From positions 1,552,193 to 1,616,192 of the forward strand of contig NW_025813837.1 of NCBI RefSeq assembly GCF_021917145.1: a stretch of DNA of 64,000 nucleotides, given 5' to 3'. Source of the stretch: Hypomesus transpacificus (lineage: Eukaryota > Chordata > Actinopteri > Osmeriformes > Osmeridae). The position numbers and the translations under genes are program-made. Within the stretch, counting starts at the first letter, position 1. Each line of letters begins with the position of its first letter. The notes under the pieces were generated by a model. That model was not told where the DNA came from. It was given only the letters and a program-made list of their open reading frames with translations, and searched no databases. Below are positions 37,919-50,800 of this stretch, in pieces.

Positions 37919-40900
37919 GAGAGAAAGAGAGAGAGAGAGAAGGGGGGGAGAAGAAGGCGAGAAAAAGAGAGGAGAGAAAGAGGGGCAAAAATTGTCTTAC
38001 ACGGCGTAAGAATACACCTAAGTACCACATAGATTTAATGGAATACACGATTGTAATAATAGTCAGATCTATTTGTGCCTTAGTGACAGGGCGGTGATCG
38101 TGATGAGCCTTGTAACTTCTGCATTCACACACTGCAATGTTCTGCCAGCTTTCCCTCCTGCCTTTGGCAGCCGCAACGGTGTTGCTTTCATCCTTGATTA
38201 TATTTTCAAATTCTTCACATTTGTTTAATATCAGAGTTTGCTCGTCTTGTGTAGAATATGCTGCTCTGGCAGGCCTGTCCATGTTTGTGATTCGTCATCT
38301 GGAGCAAACACTGCCTCTTATGCAAACACACTGATAGCTAGATTGAGTGTATGTGAGTCTGCGTGTGTGTGAGTGTGTGAGCGTAAGTGTGCGAGAGTGT
38401 GTGTGTGTGTTACCTGGAGGGCTGAAGGACACGGTGTTCTCCAGCAGCAGCTCCAGCTGGGTCTCCAGGGTGCCCAGGCTGATGCTGCCCCCCTGCTCCA
38501 GAGAGACCAGGCTCTGCACACACCAGCACACACACACCCCCGCCTTCTCCGTCTCCTCCTGGGAGAGAGGGGGGAAAAGAGAGGGAGAGGCACACAGAGA
38601 CAGAGGGAGAGAAACAGACCCCAAACGAGACAGATGGGGAGGGAAACGGAGAGAGAGAGAGAAAAGCCATAGAGAGAAACAGAGACATATTATACATACA
38701 ATTATATTTGGAATAAAACTGTCAAAGGTAGTCAAAACGTGTTTGTGGAGGACAGCGTAGTGCTCTGTGTGACATTTACTGCATTGTTATTTGTAAGTGT
38801 GTTTACAAAACAGTTATTGCTAAAATGAAAACCGTGCTCTCTCTCACCCTTTGTGGAGTCCCATGGGGGCGTGGCTGGAGCCCGCCAGCACTGCGCAGCG
38901 ATTGGAGCAGCAGCTGAGAGGCGGAGTCGGTGCTGAGGAGTAGGGAGGGAGGGTAGTGGCTGCCTACATAACCCAGAATGCCTTGGTAGGAGGACAGGTC
39001 CACCTGGTGCCAGGGCAGGGAGGCGGACTGAACCAATAGATTCAGGAGGGGGGAGTCCTGGAGGCGCAAGAAAAGGAGAGAGGAGAGATGATTAGATAGA
39101 CCTGGTATAGTATATACACTGGGTAGCAGTCTACACCAATTTTAGTGGACTTGGTAGTAATGTAAACTTGGTAGTAGTGTATACTTAATAGTACCGTATA
39201 CTTGGCAGTAGTGTATACTTGGCAGTAGTGTATATTTGGTAGTAGTGTAAACTTGGTAGTAATGTATACTTAATAGTACCGTATACTTGGTAGTAGTGTA
39301 TACTTGGTAGTAGTGTATACTTGGTAGTAGTGTATACTTGGTAGTGTGTACTCACTGGCTGGCTGAGCAGAGGCTCCTCCTTGGTGAGGAAGACCAGCAT
39401 GTAGAGCAGGTAGACCAGCATGGTGTGTGTGTCGGGGTGTGTGTGCGGGCCTGGGGGGGCCACAGGGGGGTACAGACCCCCGGGGGGCGGGGCCTGCAAG
39501 CTGTCACTCAGCACGCTGACCCAGTTGACCTCACACAGCACCTCCCCCAGGAACAGGAAGCAGCTCTTTGGACTTCCTCTCTCCACCTGCGAGAGGGGGG
39601 GGGCGGATGTGAGACCCAGAAACACACAGAAGGTCCTGCTAATAAGCCAACCTATACAACACTTCACAATGGAAAAACAAACATTTTATGTGGTGGAGTT
39701 ATGGTGTGGGAAGCTTCAGAAGAGCGTTCAAAAGGCCCCAATTCGACCAATGCACAAACCAAGGTGTTCTGAGATGCATGTTGTAGTACCGCAGACCAAC
39801 ATAGCTACACTGCTGTAACAGGTGCAAAAGCTGTGTACCCAAACCCAAACAGTTTGTGCCTAATAACCACAGTCCCCCAACAATATCTTAACCTCTCTTC
39901 CCAGCCTCCATTCAGGCAACAGAAGAGTCAGATCTCCGACTGAACAGGTGCCCCTTAGCTGGGGGCTGGAGTTAGTGTGGGGGAGGTCAGGGGGGTCAGG
40001 GGGGGGTGAGGGGCTCACGTTGAAGAGCTGCTCCATGAGGTGGGTGTCGGGGTGGAGGTGTCTCCAGAGCAGGGGGCGGAGGTGTGCGTGGTACTGGTAC
40101 AGGAGGTGCTCTGGGGTGCGTGGGGAGGTGCAGCTCTCGCAGTACTGCATGGCACATAGCCACAGAGGGCCCCTCTGGCCTGGGAGCAGGCGATCTGGAA
40201 CACACACACACGGATAAATACCCCCAAAAGACACGTATGAAAATAGCCTAGTCAAACAGTTGTATGCTTTCCCCCCCACACACACACCTCTGAACTTGAA
40301 GTGAAGTGTGTCTATCAGCTGGCAGTACAGCCCCATCAGACAGGCTGCTGCACTGGCGTCTGACTCCAGCCAAGGATAACACCTGGGGTGACTGAGAGAG
40401 GGAGGGCATTTTCAGAAGCAAGTCTACAGTAAGTTGCAGTTCTGCAAGGCAGTCAGAAGGGAGGAGGCGGAGGTAGTGGAGGTGGAGGAGGGAGGAGGTA
40501 GTGTAGGGAGGAGGTAGTGGAAGGAGGAGGTCGTGGAGGTGGAGGAGGGAGGAGGTAGTGTAGGGAGGAGGTTGTGGAAGGAGGAGGTCGTGGAGGTGGA
40601 GGAGGGAGGAGGTGGAGGAGAGAAGGAGTCTACCTGGGATCTTCTGTGTCCAGGGCCAGGATCCAGGGCTTGAACAGTCTCACTATCTTACTGTGCAGCT
40701 CCTGAAGGCCTGAGAGAGAGAGAGAGAGACAGAGAGAGGTAAAGAAAAACTAGGATAAATCAAGCCGTCATATCTGATTCTAACAGTCCTGATAACTGCA
40801 CTCCTGTCTAGCTGGTACCTTTGAGGACTTTGCTGCTCCCTACTGGCTCCCTGACGCAAACGCTGAACTGCAGGTCGATGAGACAGCCAATCAGATGGCC

Positions 40901-42085
40901 CCAGAAGGCCGCGACCTCGCTGATGTAGGGCGTCCAGGCAGAGTAGAGGCCGAAGCTGCGCAGGTCCGCCTTACTGAGACGACTGCGCAGGAAGTAGTCG
41001 CTCAGCCAATCGACGGTTTCCTCCACCTGACGCCAGCCAATAGGAGAACAGAACATGCGACAGGGCCGTGAGGGTCGCCTCCCACTTTCATATTCATCAT
41101 CCTTATCATCATCCTCCTTATCATCATCATTGTTTTAGGCCTTGCTGGATAACATGGGTGCAGGGGCTCACCAGCTGGGGGGAGAGGCTGATGGGGGCTC
41201 TGCTGGGCGGGGCTGGGGGGTCGGCCGGGGGGGGCAGGGGGGCGCTGCTAGAGCGGAGGGGGGCGGAACAGCCCAGAGCACGCAGTGTCACCTTCCAACA
41301 CTCTGGACTCAGCAACTGGTCTGAGCAACCTGGTGAATACACACACAATGACACATGTTCTACCCTAGGCTTCTCTACAGACTTACATGCAAGCGTGTAT
41401 AGTACTGTATGCTTAAACACACACACACACACACCACACACACACACACACACGTACTGGTCATGAGCAGGCGGAGGCAGTCGCTGTAGTGGTCAGGGAA
41501 GTGATGTCGCAGCAGCAGGGTCCAGTGGCGGGTGAACAGGTGGAAGGGCGTGAGCAGCTCTGGGTCGGGCTCTCGGCCGCACACACACAGAGCCCCGTGG
41601 AGCAGCTCCAGCAGGCGGGTCCGCTCGCCAAACACCGGCTGGGCCTCGCTCAGCCACAGGGACAGGTCAAACTGGAGGGGCGGAGGACAGGGCGGGGTGG
41701 GGGTTTTATGGGAAGAGCGTTGATGTTGTGTCAGTGTTTTATGGGAATAGTGTTGAGGTTGTGTCAGTGTTTTATGGGAATAGTGTTGATGTTGTGTCAG
41801 TGTTTTGTAGGAATAGTGTTGATGTTGTGTCAGTGTTTTATAGGAACAGCGTTGATGTTGTGTGGATGCTGAGTTGCGTGCGGCGCTGACCTTGGTGAGC
41901 AGCATGAAGATGACGTCAGCACTGTCGGGGTGCAGTGACGTCACCACGTCCTGGTAGAGGGAGACAAGCTGATTGGGCGCGGCGTTGGGGGTGAAGAAGG
42001 GGGAGATGAGGGGGCACAGGCGCCTCTGGTCCAGGATGGTGCTCAGGACACGAGCACACTCTGCCTGCGTGCCCTGGATGAACAC
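36359..42085 (-). CDS. epg5: epg5 coding exons 31-45
   Basis: Exons: 41891-42085, 41458-41671, 41172-41329, 40819-41026, 40634-40709, 40288-40391, 40019-40194, 39356-39586, 38848-39057, 38414-38558, 37627-37869, 37299-37512, 36941-37159, 36732-36846, 36359-36541. Exon 33 carries a Pro/Ser-rich stretch. Exon 38 carries a CA-repeat-like HTHPDTHT insertion before a hydrophobic block ([13 protein letters not shown]). The last exon ends [11 protein letters not shown], against human YPEVHYLDHIR. Confidence 0.9.
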
Positions 42086-43226
42086 CTGCACACACACACA
42101 CACACACACGTATACACATGAAAACAATGATGGATTATTCACTTGAGAAATCTTTGTATATGTGAGTGTGTGAGAGTCTGTGTGTGAGTGTGTGTGAGAG
42201 AGATGGTACCTGTCCCAGTATCTCCACACAGGAGGACAGGTACTGGCGTGTGGGGGGGTGACGGAGGGTGTCCTCACACACGAAGGAGACCACCTGGTAG
42301 AACGCTGCCACGCCCACACTCTGCACCGCGGGGGAGGGGCGGGCCTTGTACAGGTTCACCAGAGCCCTGCACACACACACACACACACATACACACACAA
42401 TAACCGTTTATTCACCTGAGAAACATAAGAAATGAAATAGACATTTTTGTATTGTGTCTATGTGTATGTAAGTGGATGTGAGTGAGTGTACGGAGTGATT
42501 GTGTGTGTGTGTGTGTAATGTGTGTGTGTGAGAGCACTGACGTGATGAAGTTCTCCGTGTGCACGGCGGCCTGAGCCAGGCTCTGAGGGGGCGGAGTCAT
42601 GGCCTCCGTCTGCAGCTTCTTGACGTCGCTCCGCAGAGACGTGATCTGGACCTGCACCGCCTCCTGCTTCTGCACGCACTCACACTGCACACACACACAC
42701 ACACACGACCAAAACACACAACACTTGTGAGGGAGTGTTTTTCGTACCGTTACAGCACTCCGTGTGTGCTTGTGTGTTTATATACCGTGACAGTAATATG
42801 CGCTGCTCCCTGACACGGCTGGCCTGCCTTGCCTCGACACTCCAGCGCCATGCTGACTTGCTCTGGTCTGTTCTTGTAGAGCAGAGGCAGACTCTCCAGC
42901 AGCTCTCCCTCCAGCGCCACCTGCTGGGCCTCCCGCGACACCGCAAACCTGCCGGCACCACGCACACACTAGGAACCACTGCACCAACCACATACTGTCT
43001 GTACCTGTGAGTTGGTGTGTGTGAGTGTGTGTATCTGTGTGTGTGTGTGTGTACCGGGCCTGGTCCTGCAGGGTGCTGAGGTCCTGCTGCAGCAGGCTGA
43101 GGGCGGCGCTGGGGCGACTCAGGCAGGAGGGGGGCACCTCGGGGACGGGGGGGCTCTGCTGCTGCTGCTCCGGAGCCCCGCGAGGGACCGGGTGCTTCTG
43201 GAGGTTCCACAGGATGCGCTCCCTCG

Positions 43227-43265
<39 letters not shown>

Positions 43266-44770
43266 GAACACATGGTTAATAGAGAGCGATTCTCAATCAA
43301 CTGAATGCAGAATGTCTATCACATGCTTGTTTTGAGATGTGAAATGGAATGAAAGTTCATCATTTGCCAGTCCACACAGTGTACCTGTACTGGTGTAGCC
43401 AGGTGAGGGTGTACCTGTACTGGTGTAGCCAGGTGAGGGCATACCTGTACAGGTGTAGCCAGGTGAGGGTGTACCTGTACTGGTGTAGCCAGGTGAGGGT
43501 GTACCTGTACTGGGGCTGGTGCAGTCAGTGAGGGCCTGTTGGCTGGTCTGGAGGGTGGGGGGTTCACTCCTGACCTTGACCCAGAGAGCCAGCACCTCCT
43601 CTGCATCGTACTGGACCCTCTCCTGGTCCACGTACTCCAGCCACAGCTCCTGACACAGCACACAGCACACACAGCACAGCAGTCTGTCAAGCCTGCCCTC
43701 AACACTGCTGCTGCACTGTAGCTGAGATGGTCTGTGAGTCTATTTGGTAGCTGAGATGAGGTGACTTTACACTATTTCTGGTAAATACAGACCGTTCCTC
43801 GACTCTGACCAGTGAAATACTGTTAGATCTATGCACTTGAAAGCCTTGATTTGTATCTTTTGTACATGCTGAATTATGTATGTGGATTTGGATAAAAGCT
43901 TGCCGAATGAATACAAAACAGCACATAGTACTGGTTAATAATACTGAACGCACTGGTAATCCAGTCTGCACACACACACACACACACACCTGGTGTCGCT
44001 GCATGACCTTGGCCAGTCTGTGGGGGTCGTACTGCTGGGGCAGAGACGGCAGGTACACTTCCTTACTCTGCAGCGTGTCGTCATCCAACCACACGGCAAA
44101 CACACCAAACAACCTGGGAACGACCAATCACAGCAGGCCTGAGGAAACGCAGTGTCGGCGAGTTTGTAATAGAAGATGTGGGTGTCCAGGAAGCGGGTGC
44201 GCGTGCCGGCCGGCCCTACCTGACCAGCTCAGTGTGCAGCTGGGGGGAGGTGAGGTAGGGGGGCAGGGGGCAGCCGCCAGGGTTGTCCTCCCCCTGGCCC
44301 GGGGGGTCTGGGGAGGGGGTGTGAGCGGCTGGGGGGACCCTGAGGGCCTGGCTGGCTGCGTGGTGGAAGTCCGACACCTCCTGGAGCCTCTGCCTGAGCT
44401 CCTTCAGCAGGCTGGCCTGGGACGAGGCCTGGAAGAACCTGCGGCCGATACAGCCGGCCGCATCCAGCCTGGAGCACACACACACACACCAAACACACCC
44501 ATTGAAGTCAGAGAGGAAATGACTGAGTGGGGTCATTTGGTGTGTGGATTGAAGTGTGTGTGTGTGTGTTTGTAAGGTGTGTGTGTGTGTGTGTCCTACC
44601 CATACTCGGGTCCAGGCTGTCTCAGGTAGAGCTGCAGGAACTTCTGCCACACCAGCGGGAGGATGGGGTGGTCAGGGGGCGTGGCCAGAGCCTGACACGC
44701 CCAGCGGTACACCTGCATCCTCTGCAGAGAGGGAGCGACCGGGAGCTTCAGACGCTGCTGGGCCTTCTGT

Positions 44771-44811
<41 letters not shown>

Positions 44812-47800
44812 TAGAACAACAGACACATTACAAACAGCCATGTCCCACCATAGAGAGTGTGTATGTGTGTGTGTATGTGGGTGTCTGAGTGTGTGTGTGG
44901 GTGTCTGAGTGTGTGTGTGGGTGTCTGAGTGTGTGTGTCTGAGTGTGTGTGTCTGAATGTGTGTGTGTGTGTGTCTGAGTGTGTATGTGGGTGTCTGAGT
45001 GTGTGTGTCTGAGTGTGTGTGTCTGAGTGTGTGTGTATGTGTGTGTGTGTGTGTCTGAGTGTGTGTGTCTGAGTGTGTATGTGTATGTGTCTGAGTGTGT
45101 ATGTGTGTTTGTGTGTGTCTGAGTGTGTGTGTCTGAGTGTGTGTGTCTTAGTGTGTATGTGTCTGAGTGTGTGTGTGTCTGAGTGTGTGTGTCTGTGTGT
45201 GTGTGTCTGAGTGTGTGTGTGTCTGAGTGTGTGTACCTTGAGGGCCTGGTCCGGGGTGAGGCTGGTGTCTGACAGCAGCTCGTTCTCCACACAGCGCCTC
45301 AGCTGCGAGTCCTCCTCAAACAGCCCCTCCATGTTCAGCACCAGCCACGCAAACCACACCTGCACACACACACACACGCATGCGCACACACCGAGCGGGG
45401 TCAGTTCTAGAGATGGGCCAAGCTCGTTGAGAAGTTTTCGCAGGCTCAGCTGGAGTTGTTGTGAAGCAGAACAATACGACTGCTGATGAGGTGTTAAGTG
45501 GCTCTGTGAAGAAATCCCAATGTTCTAGGACGTTCTAAAGGCGAAGTCTCTGGGCTTCAACGGGACACGCCTCACCTCTCCGCTCAGTGATTGTCCCTCG
45601 ACGAAAGAGGGCGTGGCGTTCCCGGAAATCCATCCAACCAGAGCGGAGAGCAGACCCCGGTCTCCATGGTAACCCAAGGCATTCTGCCAGAGGGGCAGAG
45701 AGAGGGGATGATGATCGGAGCGAGAGATAAAGATGAAGGGAGAGCAAGACTACGTCTTCAAACAGCCACTGCAACAATCCCACTGGGTATGCGGGTTTGG
45801 AAGAGATCGAGAGTGTGTGCAGTGTGTGTGTGTGTGTGCGCGTGTTCGAGTGTGTGTGTGTGTTCTGGACCTTGTGCTGCTGGTAGAGTATTTTCTGCAC
45901 ACACTCCTCCTGGTTGTGGGAGAACGCGGAGCGGCAGATCTGGTCCATGAGGAACAGAACCGTTCTGTCACGGTACCACAGGTTCTGCTGGGTCAGGAGC
46001 CCCACCCAGAACTCCAGAACCGCCACAGCGCCCACACGGCCCGGCCTGGAACTCTCCACCACATGGTTCTGACAGGGAACCAGACCACATGTTAGGGAGG
46101 CCAGATTTGAATAATACTCCTACTGTTATTATAACTATCGTAAACAATGCCTCTATACAGCCAATACACTATTAACTACAACCTTGATTTATGATTTTGG
46201 ATTGCTGGTGAGTGTGTGTACCTGGATGAAAGCAGGTGAGTGTGTGTACCTGGATGATAGCTGGTGAGTGTGTGTACCTGGATGATAGCAGGTGAGTGTG
46301 TGTACCTGGATGATAGCAGGTGAGTGTGTGTACCTGGATGATAGCAGGTGAGTGTGTGTACCTGGTGAGTGTGTGTACCTGGATGATAGCTGGTGAGTGT
46401 GTGTACCTGGATGATAGCAGATGAGTGTGTGTACCTGGATGATAGCAGGTGAGTGTGTGTACCTGGATGATAGCAGGTGAGTGTGTGTACCTGGATGATA
46501 GCAGGTGAGTGTGTGTACCTGGATGATAGCAGGTGAGTGTGTGTACCTGGATGATAGCAGGTGAGTGTGTGTACCTGGATGATAGCAGGTGTGTGTGTGT
46601 ACCTGGATGATAGCTGGTGAGTGTGTGTACCTGGATGATAGCAGATGAGTGTGTGTACCTGGATGATAGCAGGTGAGTGTGTGTACCTGGATGATAGCAG
46701 GTGAGTGTGTGTACCTGGATGATAGCTGGTGAGTGTGTGTACCTGGATGATAGCAGGTGAGTGTGTGTACCTGGATGATAGCAGGTGAGTGTGTGTACCT
46801 GGATGATAGCAGGTGAGTGTGTGTACCTGGATGATAGCTGGTGAGTGTGTGTACCTGGATGATAGCAGGTGAGTGTGTGTACCTGGATGATAGCTGGTGA
46901 GTGTGTGTACCTGGATGATAGCTGGTGAGTGTGTGTACCTGGATGATAGCTGGTGAGTGTGTGTACCTGGATGATAGCTGGTGAGTGTGTGTGTGCGGAG
47001 GATGACAGGTACCTGGATGACGCTGTTGAGCAGGCGGACGTTGTCCCCGTAGGTGGCTCCAGTGAGGAGTGGCGCCACCCTGTGGGTGACCTGCTGGGTG
47101 ACGCCCTGGGGACACACACTGTCACACTGCAGGAAGAGCTGGACGCAGTCCACAAACCTGGAAGGGAGAGGGGAAGAGGAGGGGGAGAGAAGGGGAGGAG
47201 GAGGGGGGAGAGAGAGGAGAGGGGGAAGGAGAGGGGGAGGAGAGAGGAAGAGGAGGGGGAGGAGAGGGGGAAGGGGAGGGGAGGGGGAAGAGGAGGAGAG
47301 TGGAAGGAGGGAGGAGGGGGAGGAGAGGAGGGAGAAGAGGGGGAGGAGAGGAAAAGAGTGAAGGAAGGAAAGGAGGTTGGAGAAAGAGGAGAGACAGAGG
47401 ATATGAAAGAACACATGTCCTGTATCTTACGGGAGTGTTGTTAGAAGTAAGTTCAGTGCAGATCCTAGCTGTGAGGGGGGGCGGGTGAGGGTAGTGTGTA
47501 TTGTGTGGGGTGGAGTGTGTATGTTACTGGGTGTTGTTGAGCAGGTAGAAGCTCAGGGGGTAGGTGGGGGGCAGGATGTGGTCCAGCAGGTGAACAGCAG
47601 CCCTCAGGTGTCTGGACTGGATCAGACTCCTCAGCAGACACACTCCCTCTGAACAGAAGTGTTCCAGACTGGGACACACAGAGAGAGGAGTCACACACAC
47701 ACACACACACAGACACAGACACACAGACATGCACAGACACACACACACGTGCGCTCGTATGTTTGCATTCACGACGAGCAGACCTGTGTCCAACGGTGGT

Positions 47801-50800
47801 CATGGCGATGGTCAGGTAGCAGCCAATCGGAATGCCCCCCTTCACCGCTCGGAGAACAGAGTGCATGCTGGGAGCGTGCGTGAGCTCGGGGGAGGGGTGG
47901 GAGGCGGAGCCGGGGGCGGACCAGGCCGCCTGAGGGTTTCGAGCGTTGCTGTGGAGCTTCAGTCTTAGCAACAGTTGCCACGCCCACTGGCTGAAGGAGG
48001 CTTCGGGGGACACGCCCAGACGAAGAACACTGGCCAGGTAAGATACCTGAGAGAGAGAGAGAGTGTCAGAGATATAGTGTAGTGTGGTGCTACCTGTGTA
48101 TGTGTAGGAATGTGTGTGTGGGTGGGTGTGTATTTAGGAGTGTGTGTGTCCATGAATAGGTGTTGGTGTGATACATTGTGTGTAGGAGTGTGTGAGTGTG
48201 TGTAGCAGAGAGTGGCGCTACCTGTTTGATGCCCTCAGAGATGAGGCCACTGTATGGCTTGTCTGTCAGGTATTTCTGGTAGGCCTCACACACCAGCAGA
48301 GCCACCTCACTGTGGAGGGAGGGCACCAGGGCCAGGGTCTGGGCCAGGCTCCCATCCTGGGGAACACACACACACACACACATCACTCCGAATTAGGGGT
48401 AGTGTGCCATGCTTTGTCTCTACTGTGTCTGAGTGTGTGTGTCTTTCTGGGTTACCTGGGCGTCTGAGTGTGTCTGTTACCTGTGTGTGTGTTACCTGTG
48501 TGTCTTTGTGTGTTACCTGTGTGTTACCTGTGTGTGTTACCTGTGTGTGTTACCTGTGTGTGTTACCTGTGTGTCTGTGTGTGTTACCTGTGGGTGTGTT
48601 ACCTGTGTGTCTGTGTGTGTTACCTGTGTGTGTTACCTGTGTGAGTTACCTGTGTGTTACCTGTGTGTGTTACCTGTGTGTTACCTGTGTGTGTTACCTG
48701 TGTGTCTGTGTGTGTTACCTGTGTGTTACCTGTGTGTGTGTTCCCTGTGTGTCTGTGTGTGTTACCTGTGTGTGTTACCTGTGTGAGTTACCTGTGTGTT
48801 ACCTGTGTGTGTTACCTGTGTGTTACCTGTGTGTGTTACCTGTGTGTCTGTGTGTGTTACCTGTGTGTTACCTGTGTGTGTGTTCCCTGTGTGTCTGTGT
48901 GTGTTACCTGTGTGTGTGTTCCCTGTGCGTAGCCCCAGTCCAGCCCCTCCAGGATGACACAGGCCAGCCTGTTCTCCACAGCAGACAGTGGGTACTGCAG
49001 TAGCCACACCCCGATCACACGCACCTCCTCCTCCAGGGGGCGCCACAGGCTCAGAGGCAGCTCCTTACACAGGTACAGCGCCACCTGACACACACACACA
49101 CAGTTTGTAGACACAACTGCGGAAACATCCTGGACAAAAGGAGGTGCGGCACCAAGTGAGACCTTGGTAGGAGGGGATACTTACCATGCCTACGGAGTGG
49201 ATGGTCTCTCTGAGTCTCTCAAGCAGCACCGAGATGATCAAAGGATGGGCTGTCGCTATGGCAGCCAGCAGCTCTCTGCCCACCTTGGAATAGATCTCTC
49301 TGGTGGACACACTGACATAGGACACCTGCAGACACACACACACACACCACAGGTTGAGGTGATGCATCTCTCTCCAGGTTTTTCTCTCTCTCTCTCACTT
49401 CCCATCTTTCTATTTCTCTCACTCACTCCTCATATCTTTCTCTCTTGTCTTTCACCCCCCCCCCCCCTCTTTCCCTCTCTGTACCTGGTAGATGAGGAGG
49501 GTGATGGTGGTGATGAAGGCGGGGTCCGAGTGCTGGGTGGGCGTGGCCATGTGGGCGAGCGCGGTGAGGAGAGAGATGCCGTCAGAGCTGTTCACCTCAC
49601 CCAGCCAGCGCTCAAACCTCTCCTGGTGTTCTGGATCTGAAACACACACACACCTGTCAGAGTGTGGATCTTGGAGAGCCTGACAGGTGTGTGGGTGTGT
49701 ACCTTTGTGTGTGTAAGTGTATGTAGGGATGTAGGGATGTGTATGGGGATCAGATGGCTGAGCGGTTAGGGAGTCGGACTATTAATCCAAAGGTTGTTGG
49801 TTCGAATCCCGGCCGTGCAAAATGACATTTTGTCCTTGGGCAAGGCACTTCACCCTACTTCCCTGGGGGGGAATGTCCCTGTACTTACTGTAAGTCGCTC
49901 TGGATAAGAGCGTCTGCTAAATAACTAAAAATGTAAATGTAAAAATGTCATTGTACCTTGGAGAGCCTGCAGAGAGCTGTGTGTGTTGTGGGCAGAGCAG
50001 AGCGTGTCCAGCCCTGCGGTCTCGGCACACTGCATGACGTAGAGCACCCTCCACAGCATGGAGCTGGACACCGTGCCATACGGCATCTCAGACATGAACA
50101 GCCAGATCCCCAGCCTGCAGGGGAACACACAGCCTGTCAGTCTGGCATACACACAGCCTGTCAGTCTGGCATACACACAGCCTGTCAGTCTGGCATACAC
50201 ACAGTCTGTCAGTCTGGCATACACACAGCCTGTCAGTCTGGCATACACACAGCCTGTCAGTCTGGCATACACACAGCCTGTCAGTCTGGCATACACACAG
50301 CCTGTCAGTCTGGCATACACACAGTCTGTCAGTCTGGCATACACACAGTCTGTCAGTCTGGCATACACACAGCCTGTCAGTCTGGCATACACACAGCCTG
50401 TCAGTCTGGCATACACACAGTCTGTCAGTCTGGGATGCACACAGTCTGTCAGTCTGGGATACACACAGTCTGTCAGTCTGGCATACACACAGCCTGTCAG
50501 TCTGGCATACACACAGTCTGTCATACACACAGCCTGTCAGTCTGGCATACACACAGCCTGTCAGTCTGGCATACACAGTCTGTCAGTCTGGCATACACAC
50601 AGCCTGTCAGTCTGGCATACACACAGCCTGTCAGTCTGGGATACACACAGCCTGTCAGTCTGGCATACACACAGCCTGTCAGTCTGGCATACACACAGTC
50701 TGTCAGTCTGGGATGCACACAGCCTGTCAGTCTGGGATGCACAGTCTGTCAGTCTGGGATGCACACAGTCTGTCAGTCTGGGATGCACACAGCCTGTCAG

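Noticed and set aside
44811..45389. Minus-strand frame rich in HTHSDTHT
   Set aside because: Translation of GT/CA repeats; only 45237-45359 is coding (epg5 exon 22).
46172..47416. Reading frames of more than 300 codons on the minus strand
   Set aside because: They consist of the intron 19 minisatellite translated in three frames; only 47013-47157 is a supported exon.
48254..49003. Plus-strand frame with CVTCVLPVC repeats resembling a cysteine-rich protein
   Set aside because: It is the GTTACCTGTGTGT intron array read on the antisense strand.
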